From positions 62,001 to 126,000 of the forward strand of contig CAJFTU010000046.1 of the NCBI GenBank assembly GCA_904420065.1: a stretch of 64,000 nucleotides of DNA. Direction: 5' to 3'. The notes beneath the pieces were generated by a model that was not told where the DNA came from, did no database searches, and saw only the letters and a list, made by a program, of their open reading frames with translations. Made by a program: the position numbers and the translations under genes. This document shows positions 9,077 through 19,056 of the stretch, one piece after another. Each line of letters begins with the position of its first letter. The first letter of the stretch is position 1. The DNA comes from an uncultured Emergencia sp. (lineage in GTDB: Bacteria > Bacillota > Clostridia > Peptostreptococcales > Anaerovoracaceae).

Positions 9077-10171
9077 ATGTATATCAAAGACATAGAGCTG
9101 ATCAACTTCAGAAATTACGATTATCTGAAGAAAGAATTCGGACGGAATGTCAATCTGATCATAGGAAGCAACGCTCAGGGGAAGACCAACCTTCTTGAAG
9201 GAATTTATCTGACTTCTATCGGGCGGTCGTTTCGAACCAGCCGCGACAGTGAAATGGTCAAATTCGGTGAAAACCAGGCAAAAGTGAAAATACATGCGGA
9301 AAAAGAGATCATGGATACGTCTATAGAAGTGATCCTGAAAAAGGACGCCAAGAAGTCCATAAAAAAAGACGGCGTCAACGTCCGCAAGACCTCTGAGCTT
9401 TTGGAAAATATCCTGATTGTGATCTTTTCTCCCGAGGATCTGAAAATCGTAAAGGACGAGCCGGAGAAGAGGCGAAAGTTTATCGACAGAGAGCTGTGTC
9501 AGATACAGCCTTTGTATTACGACAGTTTGTCCAACTACAAGAAAACGCTGGTACAGAGAAATACCTATCTGAAAGAGGAAAATCCCGACAGCAGTATCCT
9601 GGATCTGTGGGACGTGCAGCTTGCCAAATACGGCGCGAAGATCATCCACATCCGGGAAAAGTTCATACGTAAGATCAGCGGATTCAGCGGAAAGATACAC
9701 AGCAGCATAACCAACGGAAAAGAAACCCTGTTTTTGGAGTACAATCCAAACGTGCTGTACGTGGAGGATGAGAAAGAACAGGAAGGCTACTTCTACGATG
9801 AGATAAAGAAAGCGTTTAAGAACGATTTCCGCCAGAGGACCACCACAAGGGGACCTCATAAAGATGATATCTCTTTTTACGCCAACGGAATCAATATGAG
9901 GAGCTTCGGTTCTCAGGGACAGCAGAGAACCTGCGCTCTTTCTCTCAAACTGGCAGAATTGAGTCTGATAAGGGAAGAAACGGGAGAAGACGCTATTCTT
10001 CTTCTTGACGACGTGATGAGCGAGCTGGACGTGGAGAGACAGGAATATCTGATCAAAACGCTGAAGGAAAATCAGATCTTCATTACTACGGCCGATATCG
10101 ACCGGCAGCTTCTCTCCTCTTTTCCTGAGGCAGAGATCATCCGGGTAGAAAACGGAAAGATCATCTCATAA
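9077..10171 (+). CDS. recF: DNA replication and repair protein RecF
   Basis: 364 aa SMC-like ATPase with Walker A GSNAQGKTNLLE (about residues 30-41), a GSQGQQRT signature motif near 276-283, and Walker B LLLDDVMSELD. With RecO and RecR it loads RecA at gaps. It is translationally close to dnaN (2-bp gap). A terminator follows, so gyrB is a separate unit. Confidence 0.97.
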   Translation: MYIKDIELINFRNYDYLKKEFGRNVNLIIGSNAQGKTNLLEGIYLTSIGRSFRTSRDSEMVKFGENQAKVKIHAEKEIMDTSIEVILKKDAKKSIKKDGVNVRKTSELLENILIVIFSPEDLKIVKDEPEKRRKFIDRELCQIQPLYYDSLSNYKKTLVQRNTYLKEENPDSSILDLWDVQLAKYGAKIIHIREKFIRKISGFSGKIHSSITNGKETLFLEYNPNVLYVEDEKEQEGYFYDEIKKAFKNDFRQRTTTRGPHKDDISFYANGINMRSFGSQGQQRTCALSLKLAELSLIREETGEDAILLLDDVMSELDVERQEYLIKTLKENQIFITTADIDRQLLSSFPEAEIIRVENGKIIS

Positions 10172-10178
10172 TTGAAAT

Positions 10179-10218
10179 AAAAGCGCCGGCTCACGGAAAA
10201 GTGAAACAGCGCTTTTTT
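10179..10218 (+). terminator. Terminator after recF
   Basis: AAAAGCGC pairs with GCGCTTTT, with an inner TCAC/GTGA helix, and six T follow. It ends the dnaA-dnaN-recF unit 8 bases after the recF stop. Confidence 0.8.
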
Positions 10219-10424
10219 CGTGCGGGACATGAAAGCAATCAAAGAAAAGAATTAAGGCAGCATGGCGAAATCACCGATTTTTCCGGGTTTAAGCAGAGCG
10301 GGCAGACAGTGAAAAAATTGCAGACATATATCGACACTTTATAACCTGTTTTTTGCCTTAAATTTTCGATTTTACGGACTTTTTCGCACAGGTTAGGGAA
10401 AAAAGATAAAATAAGCTTATTTTC
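10219..10424. other. Intergenic recF-gyrB: no gene seen; possible degenerate repeat unit
   Basis: No coding sequence is visible. At 10229-10272, read on the minus strand, the order GCCATGCT, then CTTTTCTTTGATT, resembles one unit of the four-copy repeat at 43813-44128 but with insertions. The gyrB promoter begins at 10425. Confidence 0.4.
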
Positions 10425-10453
10425 TTGTAAAAACGATGTTTTTAATGTATAAT
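10425..10453 (+). promoter_or_regulatory. gyrB promoter
   Basis: TTGTAA (10425-10430), a 17-base spacer and a perfect TATAAT (10448-10453) lie 49 bases before the gyrB ATG. The 17-bp spacing and perfect -10 make a housekeeping promoter likely. Confidence 0.75.
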
Positions 10454-10483
10454 AGTTCTATTGTGGTTCTTTAGAACGATTAA

Positions 10484-12430
<1,947 letters not shown>

Positions 12431-12447
12431 GAAAGGAGGGGTAAGAC

Positions 12448-14946
12448 ATGAGTACTCTGATTGAAGATACCAAACTGGAACAACATGAGATTTCCAGGGA
12501 AATGAAAAAATCCTACATCGATTACTCCATGAGCGTAATCGTAGGACGAGCCCTTCCTGACGTAAGGGATGGAATGAAGCCGGTTCACCGCAGAATTCTC
12601 TACGGAATGAACCAGTTAGGCGTGACGCCGGATAAACCGCATAAGAAATCGGCGCGTATCGTCGGTGAAGTCATGGGTAAATATCACCCTCATGGAGACA
12701 GTTCCATTTACGATGCCATGGTCAGACTGGCTCAGGATTTCTCCACCAGATATCTCCTTGTGGACGGACACGGAAACTTCGGTTCTGTTGACGGAGACGG
12801 AGCGGCCGCCATGCGTTATACCGAGGCCAGGATGACGCCGTTCGCTCTGCAGATGATTCGGGATATCGACAAAGATACCGTAGATTTTGTACCGAACTTT
12901 GACGGTGAAGAGAAAGAACCGGTGGTTCTTCCAAGCAGATATCCAAATCTGTTAGTCAACGGTTCCAACGGTATCGCCGTAGGTATGGCTACATCTATAC
13001 CGCCTCATAATCTGGGCGAGGTCATCGATGCGACAGTAAAGATGATCGACGACGAGGATACCACCGTAGAAGATCTGATCAAGATCGTCAAGGGACCGGA
13101 TTTTCCTACGGGAGCGACCATCCTGGGCAAAAACGGCGTAAGAGAGGCATACCGCACGGGAATCGGAAAGGTAAAAGTAAGATCCTGCTGCGAAATAGAA
13201 GAGACCGATCGGGGAAGATCCCAGATCGTTGTTACGGAAATTCCGTTCCAGGTTAACAAGGCCCGCCTGATCGAAAAGATGGCGGAGCTGGTAAAGGATA
13301 AGAGAATCGAAGGAATTTCCGCGATCAGGGACGAATCCAACCGAAACGGCATGCGTATCGTTATCGAATTGAAGAGAGACGCAAATCCGCAGATCACGCT
13401 GAACCGCCTGTACAAGCATACTCAGCTGCAGGACAGCTACAGCATGATCATGATTGCGCTGGTAGATAACAAGCCGAAGGTATTGAATCTCTATGAAATC
13501 CTCGACGAATACCTGAAATTCCAAAAAGAGGTCGTCACGAGAAGAACCCAGTACGATCTGAAAAAGGCAGAGGCCAGAGCTCATATCTTAGAAGGTCTGC
13601 GTATTGCTCTGGACAACATCGACGAAATCATCAAGATCATCCGCAGCGCTTACGACAATGCCAAAGAAAAGCTGATGGAGCGGTTCGGTCTTTCTGAAAT
13701 TCAGGCTCAGGCCATTTTGGATATGCGTCTTGCCAGACTGCAGGGACTGGAAAGAGAAAAGATCGACAAGGAATACGCTGAACTGATGGAAAAAATCGCC
13801 TACTACAACTCCCTTCTTGCCGATGAGAAGCTGTTGATGGGTGTAATCAAAGACGAACTTCTGGAGATCAAGAAGAAGTACGGCGATAAGCGGAGAACCA
13901 AGATGGTTGCCGATGTAGACGAGTTTGACGACGAAGATCTGGTCGAAGAGGAAAAGGTAGCCGTTACCCTGACTCACCTGGGCTACATCAAGAGAGTTCC
14001 TGCGGACACCTATAAGGCGCAGAAGCGGGGAGGAAAGGGCATCACCGGCATAACCACCAGAGAGAACGATTTCGTCAAGGATCTGATCATGACGTCGACT
14101 CACGACTATCTGATGTTCTTTACCAATACAGGAAAAGCGCATAAGATCAAAGCTTTTGAGATTCCTGAAGCGACCAGAACGGCAAGAGGCACGCCGGCGG
14201 TTAACTTCCTGAATCTGATGCAGAGAGAGCGGATCACTGCCGTCATTCCGGTACAGGAGTTTTCCGACGATAAATATCTGATCGCCGTGACGAAAAACGG
14301 AACCATCAAGAAGACGCCGCTTTCCCAGTTCGATACCCAGAGAAAAACCGGGCTGATCGCCATAAATCTGAAAGACGACGATCAGTTGATCGGCATAAAG
14401 GAGACCAACGGTTACAACAACGTGATCATCGTCACCAAGAACGGAAAGTCCATCTGCTTCTCTGAAGAAGACGTCAGAAGCATGGGCAGAATTGCCGGCG
14501 GCGTAAGGGCGATCAAGTTGGAAAAGGACGACGAAGTAGTGGCTATGGAACTTGTGGAACCGGGTCAGGAGCTTCTGGTCGTTACCGAAAACGGATTCGG
14601 CAAACGTACTCCGGTCAGTGACTACAAGGTTCAGGTAAGAGGTGGAAAAGGCATCCTCACTTACGACAAGGCCAAATTTAAAAAGACCGGCGCGCTGATC
14701 GGCGCCATGGTAGTGGATGACGACGATGAAATTCTGATGATCAACTCAGAAGGCATAATCATCCGCATTCACGCCGACGAGGTTTCCAAGCTGGGAAGAG
14801 CTACTCAGGGCGTGAAGATCATGAAGGTAGACGACGATACCAAGATTGTAGCCATGGCTAAAGTCATCCGCGATGACGAAGAAGATGGGGAAAACAAAGA
14901 CGAAAAAGAAAAAAAACCGGATAAAGATGAACAGTTGAGTCTTTAA
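12448..14946 (+). CDS. gyrA: DNA gyrase subunit A
   Basis: 832 aa. The breakage-reunion domain has the active-site tyrosine in AAMRYTEARM. The quinolone-determining loop reads HPHGDSSIYD, with Ser and Asp at the positions equal to E. coli 83 and 87, the susceptible-type residues. The C-terminal beta-pinwheel has the GyrA box QKRGGKGI, which distinguishes gyrase from topoisomerase IV. The tail is acidic and Lys-rich. AAGGAGGGG precedes the ATG. Confidence 0.98.
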   Translation: MSTLIEDTKLEQHEISREMKKSYIDYSMSVIVGRALPDVRDGMKPVHRRILYGMNQLGVTPDKPHKKSARIVGEVMGKYHPHGDSSIYDAMVRLAQDFSTRYLLVDGHGNFGSVDGDGAAAMRYTEARMTPFALQMIRDIDKDTVDFVPNFDGEEKEPVVLPSRYPNLLVNGSNGIAVGMATSIPPHNLGEVIDATVKMIDDEDTTVEDLIKIVKGPDFPTGATILGKNGVREAYRTGIGKVKVRSCCEIEETDRGRSQIVVTEIPFQVNKARLIEKMAELVKDKRIEGISAIRDESNRNGMRIVIELKRDANPQITLNRLYKHTQLQDSYSMIMIALVDNKPKVLNLYEILDEYLKFQKEVVTRRTQYDLKKAEARAHILEGLRIALDNIDEIIKIIRSAYDNAKEKLMERFGLSEIQAQAILDMRLARLQGLEREKIDKEYAELMEKIAYYNSLLADEKLLMGVIKDELLEIKKKYGDKRRTKMVADVDEFDDEDLVEEEKVAVTLTHLGYIKRVPADTYKAQKRGGKGITGITTRENDFVKDLIMTSTHDYLMFFTNTGKAHKIKAFEIPEATRTARGTPAVNFLNLMQRERITAVIPVQEFSDDKYLIAVTKNGTIKKTPLSQFDTQRKTGLIAINLKDDDQLIGIKETNGYNNVIIVTKNGKSICFSEEDVRSMGRIAGGVRAIKLEKDDEVVAMELVEPGQELLVVTENGFGKRTPVSDYKVQVRGGKGILTYDKAKFKKTGALIGAMVVDDDDEILMINSEGIIIRIHADEVSKLGRATQGVKIMKVDDDTKIVAMAKVIRDDEEDGENKDEKEKKPDKDEQLSL

Positions 14947-14970
14947 AAATAACGGATCCTGTTATATACT

Positions 14971-15016
14971 GAAGGTGCTGCGGTGTTATTGCGACTGCGC
15001 AGCGCCTTCATTTTTT
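14971..15016 (+). terminator. Strong terminator after gyrA
   Basis: GAAGGTGCTGCG (14971-14982) pairs over 12 bp, with one G-T, with CGCAGCGCCTTC (14998-15009), then ATTTTTTATT. It ends the gyrBA operon 24 bases after the stop. Confidence 0.92.
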
Positions 15017-15020
15017 ATTA

Positions 15021-15101
15021 TGCAGAAAATATCGTCAGAGATATTTCCTGTATAACAAGAAAGTCTGCCGCTGAGAATTAAACCGGCGCAGCCGACTTTC
15101 T
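15021..15101 (+). repeat. 81-bp intergenic repeat, copy A (two hairpins)
   Basis: About 90% identical over 81 ungapped bases to 23799-23879 (about 8 differences by eye). It contains a small hairpin (AAATATCGTCAGAGATATTT) and a larger one (AGAAAGTC with GACTTTCT, plus an inner CCG/CGG pairing). It starts 4 bases after the T-run of the gyrA terminator. Differences mostly leave the stems pairable. No coding potential is seen. The remaining 15102-15190 holds nothing recognisable. Confidence 0.8.
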
Positions 15102-15190
15102 GATTGCGCAAAGATATAGCAAAGAAAGATTTTTAAAATATATCTGTCCTCAGCCTGATCTGCCGGAGAAAAGACAGGAGACAGCCGTGT

Positions 15191-15217
15191 GTATTCTCAG
15201 GGGCTGCGGGTATAAAA
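15191..15217 (+). promoter_or_regulatory. Candidate SigB/SigF-type promoter of the anti-sigma/sigma operon
   Basis: GTATT (15191-15195) and GGGTATAAAA (15208-15217), 12 bases apart, resemble Bacillus sigma-B (-10 GGGTAT) and sigma-F (GGnnAnA) promoters and not the housekeeping type. It lies 45 bases before the anti-sigma gene. Autoregulation by the sigma factor encoded downstream is inferred. Confidence 0.4.
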
Positions 15218-15261
15218 CAGATAAAAGATACAAAAATATTTGTTTTAAAGGAGAGATTTTC

Positions 15262-15660
15262 ATGGATAAATTGCAGTTTATCATTCCCGGTAAACCGGAG
15301 TATCTGACTATGGTCAGACTGGCGATCAGCTCTGTCGCCGTCACCGCCGGATTCGATCTGGATGCGGCCGAAGACGTGAAGACAGCTGTATCAGAAGCCT
15401 GCAAAAACGTTTCCTGTCACGGTTTTGACGGCTTTTCCGATAAATACGAAGTGGTTTGCAACGTGGAAAAAGGAAAGATAGAGATCATCGTCAAGGACGA
15501 CTGCGACTCCCATACTCTGCAGAAGATCGCCAAACCTTGCCAGAACTGTCCGAAAGAAGGTGATCTGGGAATCTATGTGATACAGACGTTGATGAATGAA
15601 GTTGAATTTGGCAGAGCAGAAGATGGGCACAAGTCCATCAGAATGGTGAAAAATTTATGA
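15262..15660 (+). CDS. Anti-sigma factor / serine kinase of RsbW-SpoIIAB type
   Basis: 132 aa GHKL-fold protein. The N-box region is AVSEACKNVSCHG and the G2 box is GDLGIYVI, near residue 104. RsbW/SpoIIAB proteins bind and hold their sigma factor and phosphorylate an anti-anti-sigma protein. GGAGAG precedes the ATG at 15262. Its TGA overlaps the ATG of the sigma gene. It is cysteine-rich for the family (SEACKNVSC, DDC, PCQNC), which might allow redox control. No RsbV/SpoIIAA gene is adjacent. Confidence 0.8.
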   Translation: MDKLQFIIPGKPEYLTMVRLAISSVAVTAGFDLDAAEDVKTAVSEACKNVSCHGFDGFSDKYEVVCNVEKGKIEIIVKDDCDSHTLQKIAKPCQNCPKEGDLGIYVIQTLMNEVEFGRAEDGHKSIRMVKNL

Positions 15661-16391
15661 TGGAACAAGATTTGTTTATCCAATATAAAAAAAATCCCAG
15701 CATAGAGCTTAGAAATAAAATCGTAGAAAAATATCTTTATATGGTAGACATTCTTATTCGAAAATATCTGGGAAAGGGTGTAGACTATGACGATCTCTAT
15801 CAGGTCGGCGCCCTCGCTCTGGTATCCGCCGTGGAAAGGTTTGATCCGGACAGAGGATTTGAATTCAGTTCTTTTGCTACGCCGACCATCCTCGGGGAGA
15901 TAAAGAAGTACTTCCGCGATAAACAGTGGAGTCTCAAAGTTCCGAGGCGGCTGAAGGAGATTGCGGCAAAGGTGCAGGAGGCGAAAGAGGAACTCTACAG
16001 CAAATACCAGAGAAAACCCACCGTGGAGGAAATCGCTAAAGAGACCGGTTATACCGAGGAACAGATAATCGAAGCCCTTGAAGGAGCACAGGCTTACGGA
16101 ACGTTTTCTCTGGACAAGACCTTCGACGATATCGGAGAAGACGGTGAAAGCTCTTTTCTTGAGAAGTATACCGGATTCGATGAAAAAGGATACGAGCGGG
16201 TGGAAAATTCGGAGATCATCAATAAAGTCGTATCTGAGCTGAGCGATCAGTACAGATATATCTTTAAAGAGCGTTTTTTCTACAACCGATCTCAGGCAGA
16301 AATCGCCAAGACCCTCGGCGTATCGCAGATGACTGTTTCCCGTGCCGAGCGAAACATCATCAGCAGATTTCAGGCCGAGCTTAGAAAGTAA
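15657..16391 (+). CDS. RNA polymerase sigma factor, SigB/SigF/SigG family
   Basis: 244 aa. Region 2 has DYDDLYQVGALALVSAVERFDP and FSSFATPTILGEIKKYFRD (about residues 43-90), typical of SigB/SigF. Region 3 follows (about 115-140), and region 4 has SQAEIAKTLGVSQMTVSRAERN. It overlaps the anti-sigma gene by ATGA, so the pair is probably made in fixed ratio. Whether it is a stress (SigB) or sporulation (SigF) factor cannot be decided: no spoIIAA or other sporulation gene is in the window. Confidence 0.88.
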   Translation: MMEQDLFIQYKKNPSIELRNKIVEKYLYMVDILIRKYLGKGVDYDDLYQVGALALVSAVERFDPDRGFEFSSFATPTILGEIKKYFRDKQWSLKVPRRLKEIAAKVQEAKEELYSKYQRKPTVEEIAKETGYTEEQIIEALEGAQAYGTFSLDKTFDDIGEDGESSFLEKYTGFDEKGYERVENSEIINKVVSELSDQYRYIFKERFFYNRSQAEIAKTLGVSQMTVSRAERNIISRFQAELRK

Positions 16392-16415
16392 TGGTCGAAC
16401 AAAGGAGAGACACAG

Positions 16416-16871
16416 ATGAAAAAAGGAGAAATTGCAGAAGCTTTGTTTAAAGAAGGGTATAGCTGTGCTCAGGCTGTAGTCCTGACTTTTTCGGAAGAGA
16501 TGAATACGGACAGAGAGACTCTGGCAAGGCTGGTTTCTTCTTTCGGCGGCGGAATGGGCAGACTCAGAGAGGTCTGCGGAGCTGTGAGCGGAATGTTCAT
16601 CGCGGCTGGAGCGATAAAAGGCTATGCTTCTCCGGACGATCAGGCTGGAAAGGCTGAACTGTACAGATTGGTACAGCAGATGGCAGAAGAATTCAAGGCG
16701 AGGAACGGATCGCTGATCTGCCGTCAGCTTCTTGGTCTGAACGCAGAAAAAGACGATTACCATCCGGAAAAAAGGACGGAAAGCTATTACGCCTCCCGCC
16801 CTTGCGCCAAACTGGTCAGAGATGCTGCTGAAATTGCGGAGCAGATGCTGCTCACGGAAGCGTCACGGTGA
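16416..16871 (+). CDS. C_GCAxxG_C_C family redox protein
   Basis: 151 aa. It has the spaced cysteine pattern of the family: GYSCAQAVV, FGGGMGRLREVCGAVSG, ICRQLLG and RPCAKLV. The family is thought to be redox active, often near Fe-S or metal genes; biochemical role is not established. AGGAGAG precedes the ATG. Its last 20 bases overlap the 3' end of the oppositely oriented histidine kinase gene. Confidence 0.8.
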   Translation: MKKGEIAEALFKEGYSCAQAVVLTFSEEMNTDRETLARLVSSFGGGMGRLREVCGAVSGMFIAAGAIKGYASPDDQAGKAELYRLVQQMAEEFKARNGSLICRQLLGLNAEKDDYHPEKRTESYYASRPCAKLVRDAAEIAEQMLLTEASR

Positions 16872-18207
16872 ATCGGCTTCCTTTTCCTATTTCGCTTTCT
16901 ACTTCTACTTTACCGTCGTGGGCCTCAGCGATCCATTTCACCATGGAAAGGCCCAGACCGAAGCTGTTTTCTTCGGCTTTTCTCGATTTATCCACTTTGT
17001 AAAAACGATTGAATATATTTGTCTGATCTTCTTTTTTTATTCCAATACCGTTATCTTCCACAACGATATAAACCTGATCGTCCCTTCTGACAGACAGTTT
17101 GATCTTCGGCCGGCTGACTTCTTTGCTGTATTTAATCGCGTTGGTCAGAAGATTTAGGATCATCCGCATGATCAGCGTTTCATCGGCACAAATCTCGATG
17201 TGTTCTTCAATATCGCTTTCAAGAAGGACTCCTTCCTCTTTGGCCACGAGAGACAGCTCGCTGACGATGCTCTCGCTGAGCATAGACAGATCGATATCCT
17301 CTTTGTCGAGAGCTTTCGCTTTGTCTATCGTACGCGATACCTGAAGCAGCTGCTGAATCATCGACATGGTGCGCATGCACTGTTTCTGTATATTTTCAAT
17401 GGATTCCTTGTACTCCTCTATACTTCGGTTTTCTTCAAGGGTGTACTCGCATTCGGCCAAGATAACCGATATGGGTGTTTTCAGTTCGTGAGAAACATCG
17501 GAAGAAAATTCCTTTTCCGCCTTAAAGGCATCTTCCAGTCTTTCCATCATCTGGTTCAGCGTCTGTGTCAGAAAATAGAGCTCATCCCGGTTTTCTCCCT
17601 GCGGAAGCCTGCGGGACAGATCGTGACCGCTGTTTATGGAGTTGGCCGCTTTGGTGATCTCCGCCACCGGTTCGAAGGCTCTCTTTGTAATTCTCCTTCC
17701 CGCGATAATGGCGAAAATCAGCAGGGCAGGAAGACTTACGGCCATGATCAGCATGATAGATCGAAGGGTTTCGGCTGCGGTGTCCATAGCGTATATACCT
17801 CTGACCCATAGTCCTTCTCCGTTTTCATACGTGTTGTAAAGATCGTAGTAAAGCCAGGTCCCGTTTTCCCCTTCAATTTCCTGATAGCTGCCGGAAGTCA
17901 GAGGCATGTAGGACGGAAATCCTCTCGGGATAGAACCCTTGATCAGCTCGCCGCTGGAACTGTAAACCAGCAGGGTTACGCCTTTGCTGTAGGAGTCGAA
18001 ATCGTTGTCTATTTCGATGATGTTGTTGTCGTAGTCTACTTCCTCAAAGGAGTCCTGAACGGCGGACATTACCGTGTTTTGGGATACCACCGTGATCTGT
18101 CTGGAGGCGGTGAACAAGAATACGCCGAAGACAAACAGAGTAATTAAAATCAAAACGAGAGAGTAATAGAGGGTGACTCTCTTTTTTATAGAGCTGTTTT
18201 TCATCAT
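16852..18207 (-). CDS. Membrane sensor histidine kinase
   Basis: 451 aa. A first membrane segment (about 12-33), an extracytoplasmic sensor of about 115 residues, a second membrane segment (about 148-170) and HAMP come first. HisKA follows, with SHELKTPISV holding the phosphorylated His. The HATPase domain has N box LLTNAIKYS, VVEDNGIGI and FGLGLSMVKWI. It is the partner of the response regulator, whose TGA overlaps its ATG (ATGATGA). The signal is unknown; the divergent PepSY gene suggests a cell-envelope cue. Confidence 0.92.
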   Translation of the reverse strand: MMKNSSIKKRVTLYYSLVLILITLFVFGVFLFTASRQITVVSQNTVMSAVQDSFEEVDYDNNIIEIDNDFDSYSKGVTLLVYSSSGELIKGSIPRGFPSYMPLTSGSYQEIEGENGTWLYYDLYNTYENGEGLWVRGIYAMDTAAETLRSIMLIMAVSLPALLIFAIIAGRRITKRAFEPVAEITKAANSINSGHDLSRRLPQGENRDELYFLTQTLNQMMERLEDAFKAEKEFSSDVSHELKTPISVILAECEYTLEENRSIEEYKESIENIQKQCMRTMSMIQQLLQVSRTIDKAKALDKEDIDLSMLSESIVSELSLVAKEEGVLLESDIEEHIEICADETLIMRMILNLLTNAIKYSKEVSRPKIKLSVRRDDQVYIVVEDNGIGIKKEDQTNIFNRFYKVDKSRKAEENSFGLGLSMVKWIAEAHDGKVEVESEIGKGSRFTVTLP

Positions 18208-18887
18208 TGCTGGTCGTCTTCCTTTATCACGTATCCCAGACCGCGAACCGTGCGGATCAGCTTCTGATCGAAACCGGCGTCCACTTTGTTGCGCAGAGTC
18301 CGGATATATACGTCGATGATGTTGCTGCTCCCTTCGTAGTCATAGTTCCAGATGTGATGCTGAATTTTTTCCCGGGAGAGAACGATTCCCTTGTTGTGCA
18401 TCAGATATTCCAGAATGGAGTACTCTTTGGCGGTAAGGGAGATCTCCTTTCCATCCCGGACGGCAGTCTTCTTATCTGTGTCCAGTGTCAGAGGGCCGAC
18501 TTTTATGGTGTTGTCCACCCGCTCTACTCCGCTTCTGCGAATCAGCACCCGGATGCGGGCGGAAAGCTCTTCGAGAGAAAACGGCTTGGTCAGATAGTCG
18601 TCCGCTCCGCTGTCCAGACCGGTCACTTTGTCCTCTACGGAATTCTTCGCCGTGAGAAGGAGAACCGGAGTCTTCAGCTTTTTATTTCTGATTTTTTTCA
18701 GGACGGATATTCCGTCGATACCCGGAAGCATGATGTCCAGGATGACCGCGTCGTATTCTGTTCCGTTTATATAATCCAGAGCGTCGTTTCCGTCGTAGCA
18801 GGCGTCGATAGTGTATCCTTCTGCCTTCAGGTGCTTGGCGATGGTCTGGCACAACCGCTTTTCGTCTTCAACGATCAGTAATTTCAT
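18204..18887 (-). CDS. Response regulator, OmpR/PhoB family
   Basis: 227 aa. The receiver domain (about 1-115) has the DE pair at VEDEKR, phospho-acceptor Asp in VILDIMLPG, and LLLTAK and YLTKPF motifs. A winged-helix DNA-binding domain (about 128-222) ends with RTVRGLGYVI. I chose ATG 18887 because the receiver begins MKLLIVEDEK and GGAGG lies just upstream. It is divergent from the PepSY gene, its likely target. Confidence 0.94.
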   Translation of the reverse strand: MKLLIVEDEKRLCQTIAKHLKAEGYTIDACYDGNDALDYINGTEYDAVILDIMLPGIDGISVLKKIRNKKLKTPVLLLTAKNSVEDKVTGLDSGADDYLTKPFSLEELSARIRVLIRRSGVERVDNTIKVGPLTLDTDKKTAVRDGKEISLTAKEYSILEYLMHNKGIVLSREKIQHHIWNYDYEGSSNIIDVYIRTLRNKVDAGFDQKLIRTVRGLGYVIKEDDQQ

Positions 18888-18962
18888 ATATCTGTACCTC
18901 CTTGGAAGCTTAATTATATCCTCTTTTCTGAGGGTAATATAATGATAAAACAAAAAAATTAA

Positions 18963-19009
18963 TTTTCAATAAAATTTTTCATTTTATTTTCATTTGCTCT
19001 GGTTATGAT
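18963..19009 (+). promoter_or_regulatory. Candidate response-regulator direct repeats and PepSY-gene promoter
   Basis: TTTTCA occurs at 18963, 18976 and 18987, roughly one helical turn apart, as expected for OmpR/PhoB-family binding. A -10 like TATGAT lies at 19004-19009 with no good -35, consistent with an activated promoter for the gene at 19057. The tract is AT-rich, so chance is possible. Confidence 0.45.
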
Positions 19010-19056
19010 AAGGCCACAATAAAGATTTGACTGAGGAGAAAACAGGAGGAAGAACA

